Shown piece by piece: positions 1-8,182 of a DNA stretch of 64,000 nucleotides (position 1 is the first letter of the stretch; each line of letters starts with the position of its first letter). The translations under genes and the position numbers were made by a program. The stretch is from NCBI GenBank assembly GCA_943787745.1, contig CALSNJ010000002.1, positions 632,125 through 696,124 on the forward strand. Direction: 5' to 3'. The DNA is from an uncultured Alphaproteobacteria bacterium. GTDB lineage: Bacteria; Pseudomonadota; Alphaproteobacteria; UBA6615. The notes below the pieces were generated by a model. The model saw only the letters and a list, made by a program, of their open reading frames with translations. It made no database searches and was not told where the DNA came from.

Positions 1-734
1 ACCGAGACCACCCGGTCGAACTGGCCGGAAAACTCTCGATAGTCCTGCAGAACAAACTGCACATTTGCGGCCACGCCCGCAGCTTCGACCCGTTCCTGAG
101 CAACGGCCATCTGGTCGGGCGACACATTCAGCGAGACGACATTGGCGCCTGCGCGCGCCAGTTCGATCGCCAGACTGCCCCAGCCGCCGCCGATCTCGCA
201 GACGGTCATCCCCGGCTTGATGGCCAGCTTGCGCACAATACGGGCGAGTTTGGCCTTCTGGGCATCTTCCAGGCTGTCCTCGGGAGAATGGAAGAAGGCA
301 CAGCTGTAATTCATCCCTTCATCGAGAAACAGGCGGTATAGCTCGTCCGAAAGATCATAGTGGTGCTGCGCCTGGCTTTTGGCCCGCTCGACCGAGTTCT
401 GCTGCTGGCGACGGCGCCGCGCGCGCCAGATCCGCCGCAGGCTGCCCTGAACCGGGTGGGCGCCCAGGGCGGCGCGGTTGATGGAGAACAGAAACAGCAG
501 ATCGTGGATGGTCGTGCCGTCTTCGCAGGTCAGGGTGCCGTCCATATAGGCTTCGGCGGCAATCAGTTCGGGGTTGAAGAACAGCTGCCGGGCCACGGCC
601 CTGTTGTGCAGACGCAGCGAGACCCGCACCACATCGCTGCCATCACCAAATTCGTGCACCGCACCCGACGCATCCTGAATTTTCAACGAGCCGTTGCGGA
701 CAAAGGACCGCAGAAGATTACCGAGTAAACGCAA
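1..734 (-). CDS. cfa: Cyclopropane-fatty-acyl-phospholipid synthase, 3' end outside window
   Basis: Minus-strand reading frame open from a TTG at 734 to the left edge, so the C-terminal part is missing. CFA synthases transfer a methylene group from S-adenosylmethionine to cis double bonds of membrane phospholipid acyl chains. Visible here are the typical N-terminal region (LRSFVRNGSL, then AYMDGTLTCEDG), the QHHYDLSDELYRLFLDEGMNYSCAFF block that precedes the methyltransferase fold, and the SAM-binding stretch EIGGGWGSLAIELARAG followed by LNVSPDQ. An in-frame TAG lies a few codons upstream. TTG is the only conventional start codon I found between that stop and the conserved region, and AACAGG 8-13 bases before it could serve as the ribosome site. 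Family assignment is firm; the exact start is less so. Confidence 0.9.
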   Translation of the reverse strand, partial: MRLLGNLLRSFVRNGSLKIQDASGAVHEFGDGSDVVRVSLRLHNRAVARQLFFNPELIAAEAYMDGTLTCEDGTTIHDLLFLFSINRAALGAHPVQGSLRRIWRARRRRQQQNSVERAKSQAQHHYDLSDELYRLFLDEGMNYSCAFFHSPEDSLEDAQKAKLARIVRKLAIKPGMTVCEIGGGWGSLAIELARAGANVVSLNVSPDQMAVAQERVEAAGVAANVQFVLQDYREFSGQFDRVVS

Positions 735-966
735 AACACACCTGTTCTTGTGGTGGTGCGAGCCTAGCCCAATTCCCGGCTATCGAGAATGGCAAACTGG
801 TTGCGTGCCGAGGATGACAAGGAAAATCAGACGACCAACTCGTAGATGCAAGCGACAACCACAGCTTCATCGCGTTGTTTTGCGCGGCCTGCCAAGTATA
901 GTCTTCGCGACACGTCACACGGAGCGAACGTAAATTTGCGCGCCCGGAACAACGAGGAAACCAACC

Positions 967-1848
967 ATGGCCCGTCCTGTCATTCTCGCATGCGCCGTCA
1001 CCGGCTCGGCCGATTCCACCGGCATAAACCCCGCTGTCCCGGTCACGCCGGAGCAGATCGCCAATGAGGCCATCGCGGCGAACAAGGCAGGTGCTGCGAT
1101 TGCACATATCCATGTGCGCAACCCGGAGACCGGCAAGGCGAGCACCAAGTTCGAGTATTACGAGGAAGTTGTGAACCGTATCCGCGACGCCGGGTCACCG
1201 GTCATCATCAACCTGACCACCGGTCCGGGGGGCCGCTTTGTGCCGGACCCACAGGACCCAATGAAAGCCGGGAAAACGAGTGCCATGATGGCCGCAGCCG
1301 AGCGCGTGGCCCATGTGGTGAAACTAAAACCCGATATCTGCTCGCTCGATGTGGCGACCATGAATTTCGGGGAGTGGTCGATGGTCAATTCGCCGGCAAT
1401 CCTGCGTGAGATGGCCGTGCTGATCCAGGGAGCCGGGGTCAAACCCGAACTCGAGGTCTTCGACACCGGCCATGTCCGGCTCGCCGCCCAAATGTGCGCC
1501 AACAGCGAGATCAACGACCCGACACCGCTGTTTCAGCTTTGCCTGGGCATTTCGTGGGGTGCGCCAGCATCTACGGCTGCGATGACCCTGATGCGCGACC
1601 TGCTGCCCGACAATGCTGTCTGGGCGTCCTTCGGCATCTCACGCCACGAAATGCCGATGGTCGGGTCAGCAACTTTGCTCGGCGGTCATTGCCGCGTCGG
1701 TATGGAGGACAACCTCTATATTTCGCGCGGCAAGCTCGCCTCCGGGAATGCCGAACTGGTCGATCATGCCGTAGGGATCATCCAGTCATTGGGTGAGGAC
1801 GTCGCGACCGTCGATCAGGCCTGCGAAATACTGGGCTTACGGGGTTAA
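967..1848 (+). CDS. BKACE family beta-keto acid cleavage enzyme (DUF849)
   Basis: 293 residues, the normal length for this family, which splits a beta-keto acid with acetyl-CoA to give acetoacetate and a new acyl-CoA. The Zn-binding pair appears as AHIHVR (His47, His49), and the GGHCRVGMEDNLY segment near residue 235 carries the family's late conserved acidic position. Start ATG follows AACGAGGAAACC, an acceptable ribosome site. The next gene is an SDR dehydrogenase 45 bases downstream on the same strand. In known pathways, for example carnitine or lysine breakdown, a dehydrogenase makes the beta-keto acid that this enzyme cleaves. The substrate cannot be read from sequence; dehydrocarnitine or 3-keto-5-aminohexanoate are only the best-known examples. 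Confidence 0.9.
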   Translation: MARPVILACAVTGSADSTGINPAVPVTPEQIANEAIAANKAGAAIAHIHVRNPETGKASTKFEYYEEVVNRIRDAGSPVIINLTTGPGGRFVPDPQDPMKAGKTSAMMAAAERVAHVVKLKPDICSLDVATMNFGEWSMVNSPAILREMAVLIQGAGVKPELEVFDTGHVRLAAQMCANSEINDPTPLFQLCLGISWGAPASTAAMTLMRDLLPDNAVWASFGISRHEMPMVGSATLLGGHCRVGMEDNLYISRGKLASGNAELVDHAVGIIQSLGEDVATVDQACEILGLRG

Positions 1849-1893
1849 CGCGCAACGATAAGCGCCGCCCCTTAGAAATAGAGGACTTTTCGC

Positions 1894-2640
1894 ATGAACC
1901 AGATCGAACTGGACGGCAAAGTGGCCATCGTCACTGGTGCGGCCCAAGGCATTGGCCGCGCTATTGCCGAACGCCTGCTGAACTCTGGCGCGCAAGTTTG
2001 GTTGTGGGATCGTGACGAACACGTCCTCGCCGAGACGGTGGCACAACTCGGCAAAAATGCGCGATCTCTTTGCGTCGATGTCAGTGCCTTCGAAAACGTC
2101 ATCGCTGCAGTACAGACGGTTGCCGACGCCGCAGGGCAGATCGATATCATGGTCAACAACGCCGGTATTTCCGGGGTTAACACGACGGTTGCTGACTATC
2201 CGGTGGACGAATGGCAACGGGTCATCGAGATCAATCTCAACGGTGTCTTTTACGGCTGCAAAGCGGTCGTCCCCCATATGATCGCGCGCGGATACGGGCG
2301 CATCGTCAACATGGCCTCTGTGGCGGGGAAGGAGGGGAACCCCAATGCATCCGCATACAGCGCATCAAAAGCTGGCGTTATCGCCCTGACAAAATCCCTC
2401 GGCAAGGAACTGGCCGCCCACGATATTGCCGTAAACTGCGTGACACCCGCAGCGGCACGCACCGCCATCTTCGATCAAATGACCCAGGAGCATGTGGACT
2501 ACATGCTGTCGAAAATTCCGCGCGAACGATTTGTCGCTCTCGATGAAATTGGGGCGATGGTGGCTTGGCTGGTCTCGGCAGAGAACTCGTTCACCACAGC
2601 AGCGACATTCGACCTTAGCGGCGGGCGGGCAACGTACTAG
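1894..2640 (+). CDS. SDR family NAD(P)-dependent oxidoreductase
   Basis: 248-residue classical short-chain dehydrogenase. The cofactor motif TGAAQGIG is at 14-21, NNAG at 88-91, and the catalytic Ser142 with Tyr155-SAS-Lys159 are all intact. Asp39 at the end of the second beta strand (LWDRD) favours NAD(H) over NADP(H). It follows the BKACE gene by 45 bases and probably shares its transcript, so oxidation of a hydroxy acid to the keto acid consumed by BKACE is a reasonable inference. FabG-like reductases look similar, so substrate and direction remain open. Confidence 0.88.
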   Translation: MNQIELDGKVAIVTGAAQGIGRAIAERLLNSGAQVWLWDRDEHVLAETVAQLGKNARSLCVDVSAFENVIAAVQTVADAAGQIDIMVNNAGISGVNTTVADYPVDEWQRVIEINLNGVFYGCKAVVPHMIARGYGRIVNMASVAGKEGNPNASAYSASKAGVIALTKSLGKELAAHDIAVNCVTPAAARTAIFDQMTQEHVDYMLSKIPRERFVALDEIGAMVAWLVSAENSFTTAATFDLSGGRATY

Positions 2641-2676
2641 TACTGAAATCTGATACAGCTGATTACCGCTTTGTCG

Positions 2677-2790
2677 TCAGTCCTTTTGCGGCCCAGGCCG
2701 CAGATAGACCAGCCAGTAAACCAGAGCGACAAAAACGCTTCCACCGATGATGTTCCCAAGGGTGACAGGGATCAGGTTTCCTGTCGGTAG
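2677..2790 (-). pseudogene. C-terminal remnant of a formate/nitrite transporter (FNT family)
   Basis: A 37-codon minus-strand stretch ending in TGA at 2677-2679 reads LPTGNLIPVTLGNIIGG, then SVFVALVYWLVYLRPG. This is the last membrane helix and tail of FocA/NirC-type pentameric anion channels. The rest of the channel, about 230 residues, is absent: upstream of 2790 the frame has no FNT-like sequence. Only the 3' scrap of the gene remains, presumably after a deletion or rearrangement. Confidence 0.7.
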
Positions 2791-3311
2791 TTGTACTTTA
2801 GTACTAGCGCCGGGCAGTGGCCGCGACGAATATCAACAATCCGATTGATTTGCTGATAAGTGCCCGGTGCGGGGCTGGTTCTCAGAACCAGTTTTGATCC
2901 CGCCCGGGTCGAGAAAGCATAAGCCCTCGCCCGTCGCTGCGAGGAGCGGAACCACAAGGGCTGCTGAACTCTCGCCAAAACATTGATGCCACCTATGCCA
3001 CGTGTGATTGGAAACGGTGGAATCCGAAACGGCTGCGCAGACTCATCATACCGCCACCTGCACATGTCCTTTGAAGCGCGCTGCGGTCCCAACCAACATC
3101 CGCCCATGACGAACCCCGCAACCCTCTCAAGCTGCACTAACGGTCTGTTCTGTTGATGCACGAACGACTCGCACAATGCGGTGCTCGAGGGTTGCTTGCC
3201 GCCGACCGAGTGGGAATAATTTCGGCGGATCAGATCGCTCAAGGGTAGGGTGCTCGTTCTGGTCGAATACATCCAGCGGCGGAACACGCCCAAACGGAAC
3301 AAGGGGGAAGG
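2791..3311. other. Gene-poor stretch, no supported gene
   Basis: About 520 bases between the FNT remnant and the small membrane-protein ORF. A 185-codon minus-strand ORF crosses it but resembles no known family, is rich in Arg, Ser and Pro as random GC-rich ORFs are, and overlaps the FNT remnant in another frame. I read the stretch as decayed sequence. Confidence 0.4.
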
Positions 3312-3524
3312 ATGAGCAAGTGGTTTCAACGTGCCATCGGGGCCAGTGTCATCTTCTGGCTCCTGCTTGAGACAGCTTCCGTGTTGGAGATTGTTGAACC
3401 GGCAGGTTTTGAATCTCTTCTTCGGCAGGACGCACCCGACACCAGATTTGTTGGCCTCTTGCTAATTGGCGTGGCGCTAATCTGGGTCGTCTTCGCGGTC
3501 TTCCTGCGGGACCGGTTAAAGTAA
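3312..3524 (+). CDS. Small hypothetical membrane protein
   Basis: 70 codons with a strong ribosome site (AGGGGGA, 3302-3308) ahead of the ATG. Two hydrophobic segments are visible, about residues 8-24 (IGASVIFWLLLETASVL) and 46-64 (VGLLLIGVALIWVVFAVFL), with a short polar loop between them and a basic C-terminus (RDRLK). I do not recognise the family. The upstream region is decayed and the next feature is tRNA-Ser, so there is no operon context. It could be a small inner-membrane protein or a chance ORF; the clear ribosome site and two-helix pattern favour a real gene. Confidence 0.5.
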   Translation: MSKWFQRAIGASVIFWLLLETASVLEIVEPAGFESLLRQDAPDTRFVGLLLIGVALIWVVFAVFLRDRLK

Positions 3525-3611
3525 ACCGGCGACCAAAGGGCGGGATAGAAGATGGGTGGAATATATTGTCAGAACGATAATTCTAATGAATAGAATTATC
3601 AAAATTCAAAA

Positions 3612-3701
3612 TGGCGGAGGGGGTGGGATTCGAACCCACGAGACGCTTGCACGCCTGCCAGTTTTCAAGACTGGTGCCTTCAACCGCTCGGCCACCCCTC
3701 C
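3612..3701 (-). tRNA. tRNA-Ser (TGA anticodon)
   Basis: The minus strand gives a 90-nt class II tRNA: acceptor GGAGGGG pairing with CCCCTCC, anticodon stem-loop CCAGTCTTGAAAACTGG with anticodon TGA, a long variable arm between GCAGGCGTGCAAGCGTC bases, a T loop GGGTTCGAATCCC, and an encoded 3' CCA. The long variable arm and anticodon both indicate serine. Confidence 0.97.
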
Positions 3702-3821
3702 ATGGTGGTTAGCTAGCATCCGCGGGCGCAGTTGAAAACCACTTCACGCATATTCTGCACCCGAATTTAGGAGTCCCATCGAAAACCGGTTTGGTTCACG
3801 ATTGTCCTGGGGAGATAAGCC

Positions 3822-5084
3822 ATGAGCAATAACGACACCGTAGCACTTGCGCCACCCGCGCTGATGTTCAGCCATTTTGGGATCAATGTGGATGATGCCG
3901 ACGGGCTTGAGGACTTCTACACCCGGGTGCTCGGCTTTTGCGTGAGCGACCACGGGCTGATCCGGGGGGACAAGGATCGGATCATCTTCATGACGCGGCG
4001 CCCCCGCGAACATCACCAGTTTGTGCTGGCAGGCGGTCGTTCCGCCGAGAAGGACTCCACCGTTGGAGAGACAGGCTTCAAGGCCCCCGATCTGGCAGCT
4101 TTGCGCGGGCTCAAGACCCTGCTTGAGGCTGAACCCGATGCAAGCGATATCACAACCGTAGATCACGGCATCTGCTGGACCCTGTATTTTCGCGACCCGG
4201 AAGGAATCCGCTGTTCGGTTTCTGTGGATACCACCCACCACGTCCCACAACCGACCGCCTGGCCACTTGATCTGTCTTTGAGCGACGCGGATATCATCGG
4301 GAACACCGCGCGCCGCGCCCGTGAGATCCCGGGCTCCATGCCGCGCGAGGACTGGCAGGCCGCAAGGACTGCGCAGTTCTCAGCTGAAGGGCGTCTCACC
4401 ATGGAAGGGGAGGAAACCGGCAACGCAAACCCCGATTTTCCGCGTCCCCATCCCGAACGTGTGCTGCTGCCGGTTCATCCGCTTGCGGCTCGGCCTCCTG
4501 CGATCGCGCAAGCCCATTGTGGCTTCAAGGTCTCTGACATGGAGGCCATGATCACCTTCTATGACAAGGTGCTCGGATATGCCGTGACCGACCGGGGAAC
4601 AATGCCCGCGATCGGAGCGGAGCCGGAGCGCGAATATACCTATCTGAGCCGGGACCCGAACGAGCACCATCAGGTTATCCTCGTCTCGGGTCGGGACATG
4701 GACGCACCTTCGAGCGTCAATCAGCTCAGTCTGCGCATCATGACCCTGGACGAATTGCGCCGGATGGAAGCCGAACTGGAGGCCCACCCGGCAGTCGGGC
4801 CGCTACGGCGAACCTGCCATGGCAATTCCTTCTCGATCTACTTCCCGGATCCGGAAGGCAATGTCGTCGAACTCGCAGTGGAATCCGTCTGGTACGTGCC
4901 GGCACCACATGGCGCGCCGCTGGATTTATCATGGAGTGATGAGAAACTCATCAACTGGGCCGAACAGCATTGCCGCGAAACACCGGGTTTCATGATGCGG
5001 GCTGACTGGAAACAACGCGCACGCGTCGAGCTTTTGTCCAGCGGGCATATTGAGGCAGAGGGACTTGTCAGCGACGTCGCCTGA
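3822..5084 (+). CDS. Two-domain VOC family protein (extradiol-dioxygenase/glyoxalase superfamily)
   Basis: 420 residues built as a tandem duplication. Each half has a VOC module (about 14-137 and 228-356) followed by a similar tail starting PLDLS and containing a DW motif (about 148-192 and 366-412). The second module has a full metal triad: His232 (AHCGFKV), His282/283 (EHHQV) and Glu350 (NVVELAV). In the first module His18 and His64/65 are kept, but the aligned Glu position is Ser132, so only the C-terminal site looks able to bind metal. Type I extradiol dioxygenases share this plan of one silent and one active domain. Ring-cleaving dioxygenase is therefore possible, but isomerase or other VOC activity cannot be excluded. 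Confidence 0.85.
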   Translation: MSNNDTVALAPPALMFSHFGINVDDADGLEDFYTRVLGFCVSDHGLIRGDKDRIIFMTRRPREHHQFVLAGGRSAEKDSTVGETGFKAPDLAALRGLKTLLEAEPDASDITTVDHGICWTLYFRDPEGIRCSVSVDTTHHVPQPTAWPLDLSLSDADIIGNTARRAREIPGSMPREDWQAARTAQFSAEGRLTMEGEETGNANPDFPRPHPERVLLPVHPLAARPPAIAQAHCGFKVSDMEAMITFYDKVLGYAVTDRGTMPAIGAEPEREYTYLSRDPNEHHQVILVSGRDMDAPSSVNQLSLRIMTLDELRRMEAELEAHPAVGPLRRTCHGNSFSIYFPDPEGNVVELAVESVWYVPAPHGAPLDLSWSDEKLINWAEQHCRETPGFMMRADWKQRARVELLSSGHIEAEGLVSDVA

Positions 5085-5090
5085 TAGGAA

Positions 5091-6200
5091 TTAGCTCTCT
5101 CGGCGCGCGGCCTTTCGCGGTTCGCTGGAACGGCTGGCAAATCGCAAGTCTTCGAGCAAACCACGTACGTCCCGGATACGCAGAAGAAGACGGCTCATCG
5201 AATGACGCAACTCGAGGGCGGAATCCTGACTGCGCAGTGCATGTTCTGCATCACTCTCAAGATCCTGAATGGGGGCACGAAGATCATCACTGATTTCCTC
5301 GAGAACCTCACGCCGGTCCGTTTCAAGCGTGACGAGCTGTTCGTGGGTTTCACGAAGTTCCTGCGTCTGCGACGCAACCCGACTTTGCAATTCGGATCGA
5401 GACACCATGGTTTCACGAAGCGCACGGGACATGTTGTCAAATGAACTCGCGAGGGCCCCAAGCTCATCATTGCGCCGGGTTTCGATAACCATGCTGAAGT
5501 CGCCTCTGGATATGCGTTCGGTCGCGCCCGCGAGTTCCTGAATGGGAGCGCTCAGGCGTGCCGCGAGCAGTGTTGCAACAGCTGCAGCAATCATGAGGGC
5601 CACAAGCGATACACCGACCAATTGAACGATCTGCTGTCGCGTCTCATCATCAGACGCCGCAACAAGTTCACTCTGCATGGCCGCAATTTCGCTTTCGACG
5701 AAGGTTGTATCAATCACAACATCCAGCGCGCCGAAAACATAACCGTCCGCTACGATTGGGGTGATAATACGGATCGTCATGTCACCGTTCATACGCACAG
5801 CGGGCGCCTTACCCTCCAGGACTTCAGCCACCTCAGGTGAGGCCGGGTCGCCAAAGGACTCCAGTTCATCAGACCCGTTGTGAAAGATGCGCCCATCCCT
5901 GCCATGAACATTCAGTGCGACAATTTCTTCACGTGAAAGAAGGGGCTGAACGATATTTCCAACACCGTCGATATCTTGAAAGAACAGAGGCTCCAACAGG
6001 CTGTCTGCCGTGAGGGAGCTCAACGAAACGGCATGCGATCGGGCGGCCTCGGTCAATGAGGCTTCAAATCGCTCGAGCATACGCGTCTGAAATTCAGAAT
6101 TGAGACGCTGGGTAACGGTAAACTGATAAATCGACACCACGGCGGTCAGACAGGCCACAAGCGAAATCAGTATCAGCAGGTATTTGGTTCTTATGCGCAT
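5091..6200 (-). CDS. Membrane sensor protein, HAMP plus degenerate DHp region, no kinase domain
   Basis: 369 residues: membrane helix at 7-25, a periplasmic sensor region with a PDC/Cache-like pattern to about 190, a second helix at 192-214, HAMP domain to about 267, a coiled coil at 262-300, then a helical hairpin ending at the stop. The hairpin reads EEISDDLRAP, the shape of a histidine-kinase H-box, but the phospho-accepting His is Asp305. No HATPase domain follows, and the VOC stop codon lies 6 bases beyond this stop with no kinase remnant in any frame. It follows the PhnD-like gene by 15 bases, so the pair probably forms a binding-protein/sensor unit. The protein cannot autophosphorylate by the known mechanism; an output through protein contact is inference. 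Confidence 0.8.
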   Translation of the reverse strand: MRIRTKYLLILISLVACLTAVVSIYQFTVTQRLNSEFQTRMLERFEASLTEAARSHAVSLSSLTADSLLEPLFFQDIDGVGNIVQPLLSREEIVALNVHGRDGRIFHNGSDELESFGDPASPEVAEVLEGKAPAVRMNGDMTIRIITPIVADGYVFGALDVVIDTTFVESEIAAMQSELVAASDDETRQQIVQLVGVSLVALMIAAAVATLLAARLSAPIQELAGATERISRGDFSMVIETRRNDELGALASSFDNMSRALRETMVSRSELQSRVASQTQELRETHEQLVTLETDRREVLEEISDDLRAPIQDLESDAEHALRSQDSALELRHSMSRLLLRIRDVRGLLEDLRFASRSSEPRKAARRES

Positions 6201-6215
6201 CGAATGTCTGTGTGC

Positions 6216-7153
6216 TTAGCGCGAATGATGTGCGTTGAAAGCATCACGTACCCACCGGAATTCGCCCAGAGCGGCTGCGTCCAATTCTTCAAACTGTTTG
6301 ACCTTGAAATACTTACGCAGCACTGATTGGCCTTTCTCGTTCAGATGCATTTCCCGCATGATATCTTTCGCACGTTCTCGAACCGGGACAGGCAGGGAGG
6401 AGCGCATCAGGAGGACAGAGCGCGGTACGGCGCGTGTTTCATGGAGAACGCGGATCTCGTCGCGGAAACGACCAGTCACAACCTCATCGTCGTCCATATC
6501 AAGATTGCTGATCGTGGCCACATCCACACGACCGCGGACCAGTGAACCAACCACGTTGATCTCCGCCCCCCCCCAAAAAGATAGCGGACGTGTTCGGAGG
6601 AAGCTTGCCCTGAGGCATCGGGCACCATATCCAGCCCGGCATTCATGATCTCGACATATGGCAGAAAAAAGCCGGATGTTGATCCCGGGTCTTCAAATGC
6701 AATCCGGGCGCCGCGCAAGTCTTCAAGCTTGTGGATCGGACTTTTTTTGAGCACCAGCAAAACCGAATGATAGGAGCGGGCGTTCTCTTTCCACTCCCGC
6801 AATTCCATTTTCATGGTGCCGGCTGCTTCGATCTGAAGCGCAGCAAAAACGGTTTCCGAAATAATATCTATGTCACCGCGCTCGGCAGCCGCAATCATGT
6901 CTTCGGGCTGGTGCTTGAGAACCACTTCGACATCATCGAATGCGTCGTGGTTATCAACAATATGCTGGCCGAAGGCGAGAAGTCGGGCAGCATGTTTGCG
7001 CGGGTTTCCCGAAACGCGGCCCACGGTGAGGGTGCGTGGGCTTTTCTGGGAAACGGTATCCGGCGGAGCAGATTGCGCTGAGGCGGCAGTATACGGGAGT
7101 GCTGCAAACACTGCGACAGATCCAATAACAACAGCGCACCAAGCCTGCTTCAT
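6216..7153 (-). pseudogene. PhnD-like periplasmic phosphate/phosphonate-type binding protein, frameshifted
   Basis: Reads as a PhnD-family solute-binding protein in two overlapping frames. From ATG 7153 there is a signal peptide (MKQAWCAVVIGSVAVFAALP, processing near ASA-QS) and the family signature FEDPGSTSGFFLP at residues 154-166. After YLFGG, about residue 195, the frame breaks at a run of nine C on the plus strand (6566-6574). The rest, from AEINVVGSLVRGRVDVA to the stop at 6216, continues in the next frame. One more G on the coding strand restores a protein of about 312 residues. This is a homopolymer, so sequencing error, phase variation and true inactivation are all possible. Such proteins can feed ABC importers or sensors; no importer genes are adjacent, and the next gene is the kinase-less sensor. 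Confidence 0.8.
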
Positions 7154-7288
7154 GCCTATCCACCACCTGATCATGCCGTTTGATACCATGAGTCTTGTTC
7201 TTTGAAAGCGGGTACAAAAAAGACGCAGGATTGCCTTTGATGTGAAAGGGAACGATATACCCGAATAGGGTTGAAGAAGGGGAACAGA

Positions 7289-8116
7289 ATGCAGCAAGAG
7301 CCAACGTCTTCCGTACAGGCTGCCGTCAAATACATTACAGACACCGGCGAAAAGCGCTTGATCTATGTGCCGTCAGAGGCCGGTCAGGACAATTCCAAAT
7401 GGGCTGGGTTGTACGAGGATCATATCATTTCCATCCATGATGGCCGACAGAATGACGAACCCTTTGATATCGATCGTCAGGGGTTTGCGTTGGTTGACCA
7501 GAGATCCGACGTCGCGGACTTCTTTGACGATGCACAGATAGCCTCGGTTTATGAAACGGAAGTGGCGCAGTTGCTCAAAGACATGACCGGTGCAACTCGC
7601 GTTCACATCTTCGATCACACCCGTCGGGCGGATTCGAAATCGATGCGAGAGCAGAAAGTTGTGCGCGAACCCGCCGGGGTGATCCACAACGACTACACCG
7701 ATGTATCCGCGGCAAAACGCATTCGAGACCTGTTCCCAGCAGACGAAGCCGAGGACCTTCTGTCACGTCGTTTCTCCATCGTGAACGTCTGGCGGTCTTC
7801 CAACGGTAAGCCGATCGAGACCGCACCATTGGCATTGTGCGACGCCCGCAGCGTCGACGACAACGATCTGATCACCGTCGAGCGCCATTCAAAGGATCGG
7901 ATCGGTGAAGTCCAGCAGGTGATCAAGAACGACAAGCATCGCTGGTATTACTTCCCGCAGATGCAGCCCGACGAAGCCCTGCTGATCAAGACCTTCGATT
8001 CCGCTCTGGATGGTCGGGCGCGCTTTTCGGTTCACACGGCTTTTGAAGATCCGATGGCCCCGGATAACGCGACCCCGCGTGAAAGCATCGAAACCCGCGC
8101 TTTTCTCTTTTTCTAG
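7289..8116 (+). CDS. CmcJ/NvfI family oxidoreductase, putative Fe(II)/2-oxoglutarate oxygenase
   Basis: 275 residues from the ATG at 7289, chosen because AAGAAGGGG (7274-7282) is well placed; an in-frame TTG at 7271 would put this site inside the gene. The family includes CmcJ of cephamycin methoxylation and fungal NvfI. The facial triad is visible as HNDYT (His133, Asp135) and SVHTAFEDP (His249), and RESIETRAFLFF at the end matches the family C-terminus. It stands alone on the plus strand, divergent from the PhnD-like gene. Substrate unknown; hydroxylation of a small molecule is the family expectation. Confidence 0.82.
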   Translation: MQQEPTSSVQAAVKYITDTGEKRLIYVPSEAGQDNSKWAGLYEDHIISIHDGRQNDEPFDIDRQGFALVDQRSDVADFFDDAQIASVYETEVAQLLKDMTGATRVHIFDHTRRADSKSMREQKVVREPAGVIHNDYTDVSAAKRIRDLFPADEAEDLLSRRFSIVNVWRSSNGKPIETAPLALCDARSVDDNDLITVERHSKDRIGEVQQVIKNDKHRWYYFPQMQPDEALLIKTFDSALDGRARFSVHTAFEDPMAPDNATPRESIETRAFLFF

Positions 8117-8182
8117 AGCCCGACAAAGGTATGACATCGCCGGACTGACGTGCGTGCTGTAGGGTCTAAATGAACCCGATCC

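Noticed and set aside
360-728. 122-codon plus-strand ORF
   Set aside because: Antisense to the cyclopropane synthase gene, whose protein sequence is clear; no ribosome site.
2772-3329. 185-codon minus-strand ORF
   Set aside because: Low-complexity Arg/Ser/Pro-rich product, no family likeness, and it crosses the FNT remnant in a different frame.
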